A stretch of DNA of 64,000 nucleotides from Adiantum capillus-veneris (lineage: Eukaryota > Streptophyta > Polypodiopsida > Polypodiales > Pteridaceae), in the NCBI GenBank assembly GCA_014529385.2, contig CM043945.1, positions 2,319,312 through 2,383,311 of the forward strand. Reading direction: 5' to 3'. Below, one piece after another: positions 34,026-47,886 of the stretch. Below the pieces are notes generated by a model that saw only the letters and a list, made by a program, of their open reading frames with translations, searched no databases and was not told where the DNA came from. Position 1 is the first letter of the stretch; each line of letters begins with the position of its first letter. Made by a program: the position numbers and the translations under genes.

Positions 34026-34671
34026 TGACCTATGGGACTAAAAACAAAACATTACAACGTTGCTTTTAAGTGGAGGCGTTGAGTACATCTCAGTTAAGGA
34101 CTGAGGGTCCATTGGCTAGGAAGAAAGAAAAGATAAAAACTAAAACTAAGTGGGATCAGACGCGGGGGAGGCCGGAAAATACAACTCTCGAGGGTCTTAT
34201 GCTCTCAGACTTTGTGTCCAAATGCTCTACAAAGTGAGGCCCATGGGGATCTTATAAACATTACAAGGGATACCCAAAAGCAGAGCCTCAAAAGCACTTT
34301 TCTCAAAAGTACTAAACCCCCAAAAGCTAGCGCTAAAGCTACCAAAACGTTTTGCAAAAGTCTGTACGGCCTGCCACATCAGCAATGTAAAACACGAGCA
34401 TCTGTACAGCTGTCATGTCATCAACGTGATTTGCAAGCGTCCATACGATTGCCACATCATCAGCCTTCAGGCAAGTTCTTGTTATTCCTTGTGTCCCTTA
34501 GGTCCCATCGGATAGGGTCCCATAAGTTGGTAGGAGCTGAACTTTCAAAATTGGGCCACTCGGCAAGACTTTAAACTTGGTTAAACTTCTTTTGCATATT
34601 TCACTAGGGATATGACCCCTCTTTGTCCGTTATCCGTCCTTTAGTTCATGCCACATCATCACTTTGTGACA
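34026..34671 (-). repeat. 3' LTR of the gypsy element
   Basis: 646 bases with TG...CA ends. From about 34190 to 34671 it aligns with 37890-38365 (shared AACATTACAAGGGAT, CTAAACCCCCAAAAGC). The phrase TGACCTATGGGAC at its outer end also occurs at 58770-58782. Confidence 0.75.
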
Positions 34672-35479
34672 TACCCCCCTCTTGAAATGTAATCACCCTC
34701 GATTACGCCTGTAGAAACAAACATAGGACAAAAACTAGTTTAGTAAACATTGACTCTAAGTACCCATGCACTAGACGACACATATCTAGTTTTTATATGA
34801 AGATGAAAGTCCACATATCCAGTACTTTATTCAATCTAGGCAATTTATGACAAAGGAGTGGAGTGGCTCCCCTCTTGTACAATCCGCATCGCACCAGATT
34901 CAACCTGCTCATTTATCAAGAACTTTTGGCATAGATAGTGCTAATAGCCCAAAAGCTTCAACTCTTTCTAAAGAGAATTTGTGATGTTCTCCTCCTCCAT
35001 CCACTTTGCATCGAGGGCCGAAAGTGCCCTAGGCCAAATTATCTGTTGGACCTAGCTTACCTTTCTGTTCTTTTCTTGTGCCCTTTGACCTATTGGTAGC
35101 CCTGATCGCCTCCTTGTACTTTGCACCTCAATTTGGATATATGGAATTCTCTGATCTACCAACTAATTCCCTTTCCTTTCTTTCCGTGTGCCCTAGGATG
35201 TGTGGGTAAGCCTTGATAGTCTCCCCTATCTACTGGCACATCAATATCAATGGTCAAAACCCTCAGACGCACTATGTGTTGATCCCTTTCACTTTGCTTT
35301 CCTTGTGAGATAGGACCTGTTCTGCAATGAGAATCTCCTCTGTCTCTTCCACATCGGGATGCTCTTCTAGTACCCTATCCATTGGCACCTCATTTGCGAA
35401 AGGTCTCAATAGACTCACATGAAATGAATTGTGGAGTGGCCATAGTATCGCATTCTAAACTTTGAAAAAGTTGCTCCTT

Positions 35480-37740
35480 ACCCTTTTAATTCTATAGGCG
35501 TTCCTTCTCAAATCATAAAAGCACCCAATCATCTTCCTAGCACCCAATCATCTTCCTTTAGTTGCAAGTTACATCGATACTTGTTCGCTACCTTCTTATA
35601 CCGTGCTTGAGACTTCTCGAGAGCCTTGTGCACCTTACGGAAAAGCAGTTTCTAGATCTTGAACATACTGATCTGCTTCAAAAATCTTATCATTGGTGCT
35701 TAGAATAGGTGGAGCCTTCTTAGCACCCTCAATAATCTCAAATGGCACCTTCCCTATAGATGTATGTATTGTGTTGTTGTAGGCAAACTCCACCAAAGGC
35801 AAATACCTCTCCCACTAAGTCTTTTGATCAGAGATGTATGACTTTAACAAGTATAAAAACACTTAATTCGCTATGTCCATTTGCCCATCTGTTTGTGGGT
35901 GGAAAGCGGACGAGAATTGTAGTCGTGTACCAATATTCTCCCAGATTGCTCTCCAAAACAAACTTGTGGAACGAAGATCTCTATCTGAAACTATAGACTC
36001 ACGCATACCATGTAATCAAAATATATGTGAGAAAACAGAGTAGCCAAATGCTCGGGCTTAACTATCTTCTTGATTGAAACAAAATGAGCCTATTTACTAA
36101 TTCTGTCGATGATTGTCTAAATGCCAGCATGCCCACTCTGAGTCTTGGGAAGATAAAAAATGAAATCCATTGCTATACTTTCCCATGGTCGGCTAGGTGT
36201 AGGTAAAGGTTGCAGAAGACCTGGTCCTAATGCCTGTCAAACTTTTACCTTCTAACATATTAAACAACTATGAAGAAACTCCTCCACATCCTTTTTGAGC
36301 CTCGGCCCATAGAAGAACCATTCCACACCTTTCAAGGTGGTTTCTATGCCGCGATGGCCCAAAAAAGGTGGACAATGGCACTCTGTCAAAACCTTATTCT
36401 GTAACGCTTGTGTAACACACAACAAGTTTTTTCACATCAAATAGTCTTCCTTGAGAGAATAGCCTGCAACCACTTCCCCACTTTGTAATCGGTCAAAGAT
36501 GCCTACAAAATTTGGATCCATGGCATATTGATCTACCATTTCCTTGAAGTTGTGGTGATGAACAACTGAAATAGCCAAAATCAATGGCTTGCGAGACAAT
36601 GCGTTTGCCACCACATTTTTCTGTCCTTGGACATGGACTATCTGAAAAATGAAATTGTGACAAAATAATTTCCCAACGCATTCACTTGTCTGAAACCTAT
36701 TTTGGAGACAAGAAGTATCACAAACTCTGGTGATCGGTGAACATTGTGAAATTCGGCTTCAAGTAAAAGTGTTGCCACTGAGTAAGAGCATGGATGACTA
36801 CCAAAAAGCTCTTTCTCATAAATCCTTGCAACTCGTTCTGGTCATGAAAACATTTTTCTCTCATAAGCTATAACATGGCCCTCCTATATTAAGACCTCTC
36901 CCAGACTGCGACCACAGGCATCACAATATACCTCATATGGCCTTTGCAAATCTAGAAAAACCAATACTAGACCAGTTGTCAACTTCTCTTTGAGAGTCTT
37001 GAAGGTTGCAATCTCAGATGGTCCCAATGTGAAAGGAACCCCTTTTTGTGTCAAAACATGTAGAGGAGAAGCAATCTCTGCAAATTTTCAAATGAACAAC
37101 CGGTAGTAAGAGCCTAAACCCAAAAAGGTTCGAACTTCATGTATAGTCTTCAAATTTGGCCAATCTCGAATGGTCTCAACCTTGGCCGAGTCCATTTTGA
37201 CACCTTTCGAAGAGACAATGTGTTCCCAAAAAGTGTATCTCTAGCAAGAAAAACTCGCTCTTCTTCCCATTAACTACCAATCCATGTTGCCATAGTGTGT
37301 GGAAAACCTGTAAGAGATGGTGTCTTGTTGTTTCTCTCTTGGAGAATATGATGATGTCATCAAAAAAGGTGCCCACGAATGACCTGTACTCTCAAAAAAT
37401 CATATCCATCATGTTGTTGAATGTTGAAAGAGCATTTGTGAGACCAAAAGGCATCACCAAATACTACAATCTAAAGGATGTCCTAAACCTTGTCTTGTAT
37501 ACATCTCTAGAGCATCCTGATCTAATGATAGTCACTTTTCAGGTCGATTCTATTGAAACATGTAGAACCATATAGCCTATCTAGTATATCATAGATTCTA
37601 GGTATTGGAAACTTGTTCTTAATGGTGGCTTTGTTGAAAGTCTTGTAGTCAATGCACATTCTCCAAGGTTCATCTTTCTTTAAAACCAACAACATTGGCA
37701 AACAATAAGGTGATGTATTGGGCTAAATGAGACCCTTCTC
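35480..37740 (-). pseudogene. Gypsy pol: reverse transcriptase, RNase H, integrase
   Basis: On the minus strand the RT starts near 37740 (STSPYCLP-like segment, then KKDEPWRMCIDYKTFNKA and FPIPRIYDILDRLYG), with its active-site region at FFDDIIIFSK (about 37366-37340). RNase H runs to VANALSRK (about 36614-36590). Integrase follows, with [29 protein letters not shown] and FHPQTDGQ near 36400-35870, giving the D, D and E region. Numerous stops and shifts are present in every domain. No chromodomain could be recognised. It is dead. Confidence 0.82.
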
Positions 37741-37889
37741 TCTGGAAACTCTTTCACTAGGTTCATAATTTCCTCAAGAATCCTCTAATGAGCTTGCATT
37801 AGATTCCCTTAGTTTGTCGGGACCCTCAGCTGCTCTACCATCTGATTCTCGTACTACTCTCGAATTCTGTGATGATATGTCATCCGGTT

Positions 37890-38365
37890 CCCCCGCTCCC
37901 AAGGGCCCTCTACTCTCAGTATTTTTGTCCAGATGCTTTGTAGATTGAGGCCCTAGGGGCTCTTTAAACATTACAAGGGATGCCCAAAAGTAGAGCCCCA
38001 AAAGCAATTTCATCAAAAGCACTAAACCCCCAAAAGCTAGTGTTAAAGCTGTCAGCTCGTTTTGTGAAAGTTCGTACGGCATACCATGTCAGCAGCATAA
38101 AACGCAAGCCTCCATACAATTGCCACATTATCAACACAATTTTTGGGCATCCATACATCTACCACATCATCAACCTTCACACAAGTTCTTTTTATTCCTT
38201 GTGTCCCTTAGGCTCCATCCGCCATAACTTGGTAGGAACTGACGGTTTAAAATTGGGCCACTTGGCAAGACTTTAAAGTTGGTAAAACTTATTCCGCATC
38301 TTTCATTATGACCCCTCTATCCAGAGTCCGTCCTTTAGGTCATGCCATGTCATCACTTTGTGACA
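37890..38365 (-). repeat. 5' LTR of the gypsy element, inner end truncated
   Basis: Ends in TGTCACAAAG on the minus strand next to ACATA. Similarity to the left LTR stops near 37890, leaving about 150 bases of LTR unaccounted for. Confidence 0.75.
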
Positions 38366-38699
38366 ACATATCTCTAAGTTCAAGGAAAAAGGAAATGGAC
38401 CATTCAGTGTTATAAAAGATGTTTCACTTGGTGAGGCGGTAAAGCTAGCTACTGTGGACAATGATATCATGGCTATGGACTAGAAATATCATTTTCCACT
38501 AACTAATAAGATGTTAAGTAGACTAAATGCAGCTTGAGAGAAAAAATTGAAGAAACAAAAAGTAATCATGCAAGCTCAAATAAGGATTTTGAAGTGTAAG
38601 GCAACACAAAAGAGAAGCTCAACCAATTGCAGATATATGTCAAATCCAACCAATATAAGAGTTTTTCAATGGTAAAAATGTCTCAATTGTAGGGAGATC

Positions 38700-40800
38700 A
38701 CCTATAGGTTATACCAAAAGAGCACTAGTTGATATTGGGGCTAGAGTCGATGTCATGAACTGCAACTTTTCAAGAAAAACAGTAACTTAGGTTAGACTCT
38801 TAGATTATGTAAATCCAAGAAAGATGACCAAAACAATGCTTTTCAAGCCAAAAACATAACTAATAAAAACTATAGAGAATCTCAAAGAAATTTAAAGAAC
38901 CTTAGACTTGATACTTAGCACTTGGCAACAAGCGTTCCCTTTTTAAAAAAAAGTAGCATTTGAGAGAATATTGTCATGTTGTGGCATGTACATGAGATGA
39001 AAAAGAAAGTTTTAATTCACTTTCTATGACTTTTGATGTGTGGGAGCCGATCCTACAATGTACATCATGTGATGTGTTGGCCAATGGTTGTTGTCGTGTA
39101 CATACCTTATCAAGGAGTCATGACCCTGGACACAATGGTGTTGGTCTATTCATATTTTTTTCTATGCTTTTGGAATGTGAATACATTAAATAAAGTATCA
39201 AGGCGCGCTCCTCTTTCCTAATAAGTTTGGCATGAGCAATCATTGTCCAAAGGTAGTAATTGGCATATGCAGCCATCATAGATGTGGTGAGAGATCATGA
39301 ATAGTAAATAAATGATGCTCAAGGGAACATTTCTAAAGATGTACAAAATTTTCCCAAGTTTTTTTGTCTTTTTATGCTCTACCAAAAAGTAATAAAATGA
39401 CAAAAATCATATTTTCAAACAAATTTCAAACTAGCAAGGTTGGAAGAGAAAGGGAAACCACCAAGGCAAAGATTCCAAAGTAAAGAAGTCTAAGTGCATA
39501 GATGTATATGATATGGTAATGTAGATCATGGTAAGAGGGGTTTGGGATAGCTTCAATGATGTTTTGAAGAGAGATTGTGCCTTCTTCAAGCATGGTAAAA
39601 TCCATTTGAGAAAACAAGCATGCCATTGGGAAATAATTTTGGGGAAGGAGAAATAGAAAAGTTAGTGCAGGATAAAAGGTACTTCTCATGCAATCTTTGC
39701 AGTGGAAAACGACTACTTATGTTACAAAAAGAAGGGACAATTTTTGTTGAAAATGTTTCTCATGAGGTTAATGGGTTATGGCCATATACAAAAGCAAAGA
39801 CCCCAAAAAGAAAAGGTGACTTGATAAGTGTTGGATCGTGTTGGTGACTACATACATAGAAAACACAACACGATGATCGCAATGAAGAATCCACAACTTC
39901 AAAGATCATTACCAAAAGTGAAGGAAGAAAGAACTCAATACCTTCCAATGAGGCTTCACCTGAAGAGCCTTGTCCACCTAAAGTGCCTTTGGAGGCACCA
40001 TCAATAGGAAAAAAGAAAGAGCCAGCAAAATCTAAAGCAAAGGGCCTTTGCTTATAGGTTACAATTTGACATTGAAGTTTATGTAGACTTGAAGAAGGTA
40101 TTAGAGGATAGGCTTTTGAATACCAAAGTTGAGCTTACTTTGGGTGAAATTCTTAGCATAGCTAAGCATCAGTTCCATGAGGATATTATAGATATCATAA
40201 GAAGGAAGAGGCAAACTCTTGCTCAATCTATTCCTCCCCAATCAAAGGGTGAAGGATAGGCATTAGAGGCAAGATACATGTACAAAAGAAACAATGCGAT
40301 GTAAGTGTGACAGAATGCTACTAGTCTAGTAGAGCAAAACTTGTTTGCTTTGTGGATGTTGATGAAGAAGATGAAGCCACACACAAAGGTCACTACTCTA
40401 AGAGTCACTCAGCAAGAGCACCAACTAAAACTTTGGTCAAGTTGGGTGAATCTTGAGGAGTCCTATGTTGCATTGATAGATCACGGCTCGAAAAGAAAAC
40501 TGATGTCCAAGAATCTTTGTATGAAGGGCGTGGCCAATAAACGCATCATGGTTGGATGACTCAAGCAAAATCAACCATCAAGAGATCTATATAGAACATG
40601 TCCAAATGTGAAGGTGACTATAGAGAATGTGAAGGATTAGCAAAATGCAAGATTTATCTACTTATCCTCTTATCCTTGGCAACCATATATCAAAGCCGGT
40701 TCAAGATTACTTCATGCAGGATTCCAAACAAGTTACAAAAAGGACATTTTTTGAATGAGTTTCATGACCAAAATAAGGATTGTTTCCTACGGAGGTACTA
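38700..40800 (+). pseudogene. Decayed gypsy-like gag/protease remnants
   Basis: Near 38730 one frame reads ALVDIGARVDVMNCNF, the aspartic-protease motif of gypsy elements with degraded active site. Near 40460 another reads YVALIDHGSKRKLMSKNLCM, again protease-like, followed in shifted frames by NVKVTIENVKD and YPWQPYIKAGSR. Between them are gag-like charged stretches (EVYVDLKKVLEDRLL). There is a stop every few dozen codons. The sequence may be an older element on which the gypsy insertion at 34026-38365 landed. Confidence 0.45.
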
Positions 40801-42370
40801 AGGGAGTTTCAGCAATGCTATGATCAATTGTCAACAACATAATAGATTATCTTGGACATGGAGGTGATGGAATTATTATTGCAAGCTGCTGATAAGGAAC
40901 TTCATGAGAAGCTGGAGCTACTTTTGGAAGACGAGGACACTCAACATGACTAGAATATTGGGTGGAAGGATGAGGATGTCATTTTATTACTTATCAAGAG
41001 ACCATAAGCTACTCTCAACACAAGCAAAAGCTAGCTGTTGAAAAACGTGAACATGCTTTAAATTTGGAGGAAAATAATAGGGTTTTGTAGAGGTCTGCTT
41101 ACAACACACAAAGGGCAATCAAATCCTAGTAACGATAAAGCATACATCACATAGGCTTAATCTTCCATTTCATCGAGATAATGTATAATTCCTCTCATGT
41201 AAGCTTATGAATCATATTCAAGGCTCTCCTGCCATAAAGCCAATTTAAGAAGATCCTCCTAAATTCAATAGAATAGATGAGATACTCCAACCAAAAATTA
41301 TCCTACAAGAGAAGGACAATGTACTGCATAGTGGTAAGGTTCTGCATAGATCATTTGTTCAATTCAAGAGTTAGTTTATCAATGACACAAAGTGGATGAT
41401 GGCTCAACTTAAAGACTCTTTGTTCATTTAATTGAAGCATATAACCAAATACACGGGTTCAATGCAGAATGACCTATTTAATGTCTACTAGCTCAAGCGA
41501 CCCGCCTTCGACGGGTCTCGCTCGCTCTTACTATGACACACATGGTATTTAATTAAGTTGTGCATATTTTCATAGTTAGCACAGATGAGATAGGGCTTGT
41601 TGACGTAGTTCAACACCTAATTCCTATAATAGAATATCACTTGCCCACCTCCTCAAAGTGTTGAAGGCACTACATTCAGAGAGAGACCCTCACTCCAGGG
41701 TTTAGATTATGCGCAAAGAACCTAGTGCTTCCTAGCCTTGCATTGATTTGATGACCATACCCTATGCTTTTTTTCTAACAACCCATTGGTTCCTTTACAA
41801 ACAAAACCTTATGCTTTAACTAAATATGGAGGGGTGTTGGTCTTAAAATGGAAAACCAAGCATACGGGCTACATATAATGTTCTTGAAAAGACCACCACT
41901 GGCACAAAGAGACCCGCCTTTATCTTTCACCGTTCAAACAAATCGACAAATTACTAAGTGCAATAGATGAAATTTTACTGCAGTCCCAAGTTTGCAGTTG
42001 AACAAAACTTGGAATGACCCAAAGAGATCTCTACATCAAAAAAGCATGAATTACAAATGTGTGACAGATCTTGTGGAAACACTTAGCATAGCATTTTAGT
42101 GGAAAATGTGTGCAATTTCCACTACATGTAGTATTGTCCTAACCATTGTTCGCTTAAAAAAGGAGTTGTTGTAGTTCACAGCCAAAAGAACAAAAAGATG
42201 TCAAGGTAACTCTGTACATAACAATCTGGAACAAGTGTACAACTTCTACAAAGTCCAAACTCAATATCCTCCAGCAACAACCCAATTCACAACTTGCTTC
42301 ACATGGATCACGAACATGGACCCTGTAAATATGCACATGCATCTGTACTCACGACTTATTGCGTTCAGTG
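40801..42370. other. Intergenic, no gene seen
   Basis: AT-rich. A small hairpin GACCCG...CGGGTC lies near 41500. Bases 42119-42213 recur at 49158-49246 (see the duplication entries). Confidence 0.5.
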
Positions 42371-42376
42371 GAACTC

Positions 42377-42378
<2 letters not shown>

Positions 42379-42469
<91 letters not shown>
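42379..42469. repeat. Microsatellite (TG)45
   Basis: Uninterrupted TG repeat; CVCV open frames across it are artefacts. Confidence 0.97.
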
Positions 42470-42470
<1 letters not shown>

Positions 42471-42586
42471 GCACTCATTGTCTCGCTGGGCTAACTTGTC
42501 AAACTTAGAGCACACTCGTCGTTTGATTTAATTTCTTCCACGTGGCCCGGGAGGGTGCCGGATCCCTCTCCCTATTATGTATAGTA

Positions 42587-42625
42587 TATATATATATATA
42601 TCAGCTTCTCTATCTCTCTTAGCCG

Positions 42626-42666
<41 letters not shown>

Positions 42667-42771
42667 AATTTGCTAAAAACATTATTTTTTAGTAGAAACC
42701 ATTAGAAAAGATCACAAATCTACTAAAATCCTTAAATTTTTTTAGAACGATTAAAATACATACATACATAC

Positions 42772-42822
<51 letters not shown>

Positions 42823-42865
42823 AAGCTAGATCATCATCATCATCCACATCATCATCACCCATAGG

Positions 42866-42924
<59 letters not shown>
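42587..42924. repeat. Microsatellite cluster: (AT)n, (CT)n, (GATA)n(GA)n, (TC)n
   Basis: (AT)7 ends near 42601, (CT)n at about 42630-42662, (ACAT)/(GATA)/(GA)n at 42758-42821, an ATC-rich 40-base piece at 42830-42869, then (TC)n at 42870-42924. The GA and TC arms form an inverted repeat around the ATC piece. Confidence 0.92.
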
Positions 42925-42928
<4 letters not shown>

Positions 42929-43010
42929 CTTCCTACTAGAATTGGATATCTTGAACCTTTGATACTCCTCTTAATATATTGATGAGTAGGTCTATGTTGT
43001 TACTAGAATT

Positions 43011-43237
43011 TGTTACCATATACATGTGGTAGTGATGTGTGTGAACACACTAGGACCGTCGGGGCATTTTTTCCCTCTTTAGGAGGTTTTTTCCCCCGTG
43101 CATTGTATTTACGCCCATCACTCTAGGGCTATCTATCTTTCCATTGCACACTAAGTAATACACTCTCTATTGTGTGTCTTGAGCTTCCTTCGTCTTCTCC
43201 AAGCTGTGTGTGTTTCCTTGCAACCCTAATTCCAACA
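43011..43237 (+). repeat. 5' LTR of copia B (second copy)
   Basis: 227 bases, TGTTACC...CCAACA. Confidence 0.95.
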
Positions 43238-43239
43238 AT

Positions 43240-43251
43240 TGGTATCAGAGC
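43240..43251 (+). other. Primer binding site of copia B (second copy)
   Basis: Perfect TGGTATCAGAGC after the 5' LTR. Confidence 0.88.
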
Positions 43252-43599
43252 AGGTCGCGTCCTCCCGGGCTTAGTCGCCAGCTGCTCGAGCACACGCCTG
43301 CTCACTTTCTCCGATTTCAGTGAGGTTTGGCAAGCGTTCGCAGATCGACAAATATTGTGGGAAACCTCGTAGAGCTTAGTCTGCTCAGATTTTCGATTAG
43401 GGCTCATTTCGGCCTCCGTTTCCACTACAGGCAGGTCTGCACATGCAAATTCGTCATTTTGTGCAAAAATTTTATCAGTGCCGTTTTCTGCATAACAAGT
43501 GCCTTATAGTCTTCTACGGTTTGTGCTATATAGCATGTGTTGTTCTCGTTCCATTTCTCCTATTTTCGGGCAGTTTTCACATCAGGTGCAGCATTTACC

Positions 43600-46500
43600 A
43601 TGGCTGACAACAACAACACAGATGTGTTCAAGATGTTTGATTCTGAGGATAGGTTGGATGGGGACAACTACCCTATGTGGGCTTATATGATGCAACATGT
43701 TCTTGTGTCAAAGGGTGTCTGGAACATTGTGCAGGGCATTGATGTACGTCCTGGTTCTGAGGATGTAGGCGATGTTGAGGATGTTGTAGGTCTTGCTGAT
43801 AGGATTGCAGTTGTTAGAGTTGTTTTGCCTACGGCAGAACAAGCTCGTTGGGATGTTAAGGATGTGCAGGCTCATGCATTGATTGCGTTGTCTGTGAAGT
43901 GCACCATTGTTCCTCACATCCGTTCAACAAAATCTGCAAAACAAGCTTGGGATATTTTGGCTGGTCTTTATGCAAGTCGCAATGAGGCTAAAATTGCTTT
44001 GTTGCGTAAAGAGCTGGAGTCGAAGATTATGCATGAGGAAGATGATATGGACACTTTCCTTGCTAGTGTCAAGGATATCAATGAGCAACTTATTTGTGCA
44101 GGTGAAGTTATTTCAGAGAATTCCCTTGTGCAGAAGGAAATCCAGAAGTTGTCAAGTTTGATGCATTATGCACATTGCTGTTGTAAGAGTCACTTTCCAG
44201 AAAAAATAGGACTAGACAGCGTGCAGTTGAACAGGCTTTTATTGCTTCTCAAAGAAAGGGTGGTAACAACAATGCAGCCACTTCTTATGGTTTTGCTGCG
44301 AGTGGCAAAAATTCTGTTCCTAATGCTTCTGCTGACAGCAATTCGTTTGAAAATTCTGGTGATAAGGGCAAAAAGAAGATGCGTTGCCATTATTGTAAAG
44401 CCAATGATCACTTGATCAAGTCGTGTCCTAAGTTGAAGGCCAAAGAGGCTAAGAAGAAAGAGGGTGGTTCCACTGCAAATGTTGGTTCCACTACAAATGC
44501 AGCCATTGTTGAGTCTTCTGTGAAAGGAGACTGTGTTGCTGATGTTGATGCAGAATGGGCTTTTAGCGCAGAGTGCACTTACAATCCTACTGTCCATGAT
44601 GCATGCTTGTCAATTGCTGCAGATTCACATGTGTGGTATTTCGACAGTGGTGCTACAAAGCACATTACCTCACATCGTGAATTGTTTACCTCTCTCGAGT
44701 CTGTCCCTCATGGGAATTCAGTCACTTGTGCCAACAACGCCTCTTATCCAGTTCAGGGAGTTGGAAAGATTGTGCTCACTGCTGCTAATGGCAGTTCCTT
44801 CACACTTGTTGATGCACTTTATGTACCTGGGATCAAGAAGAATCTCTTGTCTGTATCCGCACTTGCTAGACTTGGACTTGTAGTCAAATTTGTGGATGAC
44901 ATATGTACAGTTCATGATCTCAGTTTTGGTGATGAAATTGTTGCATCTGGGCTTTTGTGCCGTGGGCTGTATAAGCTCACTTTGTATGACAAGTGTGGGC
45001 AAAATTTTGCAAATGCTGTTGTAGATTCAAGGGCTATTTCAGATGCAAAACTTTGGCATGCACGTTTTGGTCATCTGAATTTTGCCAGTTTGTTGCGTTT
45101 GCAGAAATCTGATATGGTTGCTTCTTTGCCGCCTCTTGAAGCACCTGTCAAACATGTTTGTGAAGGGTGTATTTTGGGTAAGATGCAGCGTTCTAAGTTT
45201 CCAAAGGATGGTTCAGTTCGAGCCACATGTAGGTTGCAGCTTGTGCATAGTGATGTTTGTGGACCCATGCAAACTCCGTCCTTGGGCAATTACCTGTACT
45301 TCGTGACTTTCATTGATGATTACTCCAGGCATGCATGGGTATTTCCGCTTAAAGCGAATTCCGAAGTTTTTATGTGCTTCAAACAATTTCCGGCTATGGC
45401 TGAAAATGTCTTGAAATGTACTATGGGCACCCTCCGTTTCGATCGAGGGGGGAGTATATGTCTCATGAATTTAATGCATTTCTGGCTAGTCGTCGGATAA
45501 AACACCAATGTACAGTGCCTTATACGCCTTAGCAAGATGGTGTTGGTGAGAGGAAAAACAAGTCACTGACGGAAATGGCACGATGTATGGTCAAAAGTCA
45601 AGCTTTTCCACATTCTTTTTGGCTTGAGGCCATCATGTGTGCCACTTATGTACTTAACAGGTGTCCTACAAAAGCTTTGCAGTCTATTACTCCATATGAA
45701 GCATGGCATGATAGAAAGCCTTCTATTGAGCACATGCGTGTTTTTGGTTGTTTGGCATATGCTTTGGTGCCACAACTGCAACACAAAAAATTGGATGATA
45801 AGGCTGTCAAATGTATTTTTGTTGGTTATACTGTTGAAAGAAAAGGTTACAGGTTGTATCATCCGCAAACAAAACGTATTTTGGTTTCAAGGGATGTAGT
45901 GTTTGTGGAAGATTGTGTTCAGCCCTTGCTGTCATGTACTAGAGACAGTAATGTAAGCTCACCGGACATTTATGACACTTTGTTGCCTCTTTTTAGTGGT
46001 GGAAATACGAATGTAAGTTCCAATGAGGAAAATGTGCATCCTATGGGGGTTTCTGAAAATGTTTTAGATCAGCCTATTACTGATGCAGATGTACATGATG
46101 AGGAAAGGGTTGAAAATGAGCAGGCTAGAGGTATGCCAAAATGGCTGGTGCACACTTTGCGTGACAGTAAATTGGATGCACCTTTGTCTAGTCGTACTCG
46201 TTCAGGCTCTCGCCATGCATCTTCTGCATCGGATTGTAATGCTTTGGCTGTGTCTAGCTTACATAATGTTGAGGAACCTATGTCTTTTGATGAAGCACAG
46301 AATTCAGAAAATTGGATGGCTGCCATGCAATCAGAATATGATGCACTTATAGAAAATGACACATGGACTTTATGTGACTTGCCTCCTGGCAAAAATGCCA
46401 TTGGTACGAAGTGGGTTTACAAGTTGAAACGCAAGCCGGATGGTGAGATCGATCGCCATAAGGCTCGACTTATTTCAAAGGGTTATGCACAGCAAAAAGG

Positions 46501-47811
46501 CATAGATTATGAAGAGACTTTTGCTCCCACTTGTCGTATGACTACTGTGTGTTTTCTATGTGCATTGGCATCTCATTTTGGTTGGGATGTACATCAATCA
46601 GACATTGTTACTGCTTTCTTGAATGGTGACATATTTGAGGAAGTTTATGTAACGCAGCCTCGCGGTTTTGTCATAAAAGGACAAGAGGACAAAGTGTGCA
46701 GATGTAAGAAGGCTTTGTATGGGTTGAAGCAATCTCCTCGTGCTTGGTATGAGAAAGCTAACACTCATTTGGTCAAACGAGGCTTTCGTAACAGTCCAAC
46801 AAAAAGCACTTTGTATGTAAAGTGTGAGGGTGATGCACTTCTCATTGTGGTTCTTTATGTAGATGATTTGCTGATCACTGGACCAAATGAGAGACATATT
46901 GCTAAATTTAAGGCTGATTTGAATGCTACTTTCAAGATGAAAGATTTGGGGCTGTTGCATCATTACTTGGGTATACAGTTTAAGCAGTGTGATAATGGTA
47001 TTGCCTTGTGTCAGAAAAGTTACATAGAGACATTGCTATGTAAGTTTGGACTTGAGGATTGCAAACCTATTGCCACTCCCATGGAAACAGGTTTGAAGTT
47101 GAGTCTACATGATGCTGGCGATCCTGCTGATGTCATTCTTTACCAAATGCTGTTGTCTGCCTCATTTATGTATGCAACACGAGGCCACATATTCAGTTTG
47201 CAGTCTCACAGGTCAGCAGATTTATGCATAGCCCAGGGTCTAAGCATTGGAAGGCTGTCAACAGGATTTTCCGCTACCTTAGTGGCACTTTACATCTTGG
47301 CTTGTTTTATCCCAAGGGGGGATCATTACCGCCAGACTTACATGCTTTTTCGGACTCAGATTGGGCTGGTTGTTTTGACACGCGAGTGTCCACAAGTGGT
47401 TTTTGTTTCATGCTTGGCAGTTCATGTATATCATGGTTGAGCAAGAAGCAACCTACTGTGGCCACTTCGAGTTGTGAGGCTGAGTACAGGGCAGTCTTCA
47501 CAGCTACAGTTGAGTGTGTATGGCTCAGACGCCTTATGGCTGATTTGGGCGTTGGACAGGACACTGCCAACACTATCTACACTGACAGTCAGAGCGCATT
47601 GGCAGTTGTGAGGAACCCAGTTTTTCATGCTCGCACAAAGCACATTGAGGTGCATTACCACTATGTCAAGGAGAGGCTCTCAGCAGGAGAGATCAGCTTG
47701 GCTTATGTGCCAACACAGGACAACCTTGCAGATCTTTTCACAAAGGCATTGTCTCGTGAGAAGCTTGAAGCTTTCCGCAAAGCTTTGGGCTTACTCCCCT
47801 TTGTGGACTGA
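43600..47811 (+). pseudogene. Copia B gag-pol polyprotein, few breaks
   Basis: ATG 43600 opens Gag (MADNNNTDVFKMFDSEDRLDG, UBN2-type region). A deletion of about 75 bases near 44134, judged against 15010-15085, shifts the frame. Frame 3 from about 44160 carries the zinc knuckle CHYCKANDHLIKSC, protease WYFDSGATKHIT, pre-integrase KLWHARFGHL, HVCEGCILGKM and integrase HSDVCGPM. The frame shifts near 45440 at the RGGEY motif, with a TAG at 45531-45533 just before QDGVGERK. From 45575 one long frame covers the integrase C-terminus and RT (KWVYKLKRKPDGE, SDIVTAFLNG, YVDDLL). A shift near 47150 moves RNase H (DSDWAGC, SCEAEYR, TDSQSAL) to the frame ending at 47809-47811. Each break is small; this is the best reference for the family in the window. 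Confidence 0.92.
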
Positions 47812-47886
47812 TCATGTCCTCAGGGCATGGCACTTCCCTTTAGTCATGTGCCAGCTCTTGTTCACCGCATCACTCCAGGGGAGATT

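Larger units (their letters stand above)
34026..38365 (-). mobile_element. Ty3/gypsy retrotransposon, gag and protease deleted
   Basis: LTR sequence at both ends in the same orientation: left 34026-34671, right about 37890-38365. On the minus strand they start TGTCACAAAGTGATGA. The duplication ACATA lies at 34021-34025 and 38366-38370. A purine tract (AAGAGGGGGGTA on the minus strand) abuts the left LTR, fixing the orientation. RT, RNase H and integrase remnants occur in the gypsy order. The inner end of the right LTR, the priming site, gag and protease are gone: RT begins almost directly after the truncated LTR. Confidence 0.85.

Noticed and set aside
41490-41525. Helitron 3' end (GACCCG...CGGGTC hairpin)
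   Set aside because: No CTRR terminus follows the hairpin at the right distance and no matching 5' end or Rep/helicase coding is seen.
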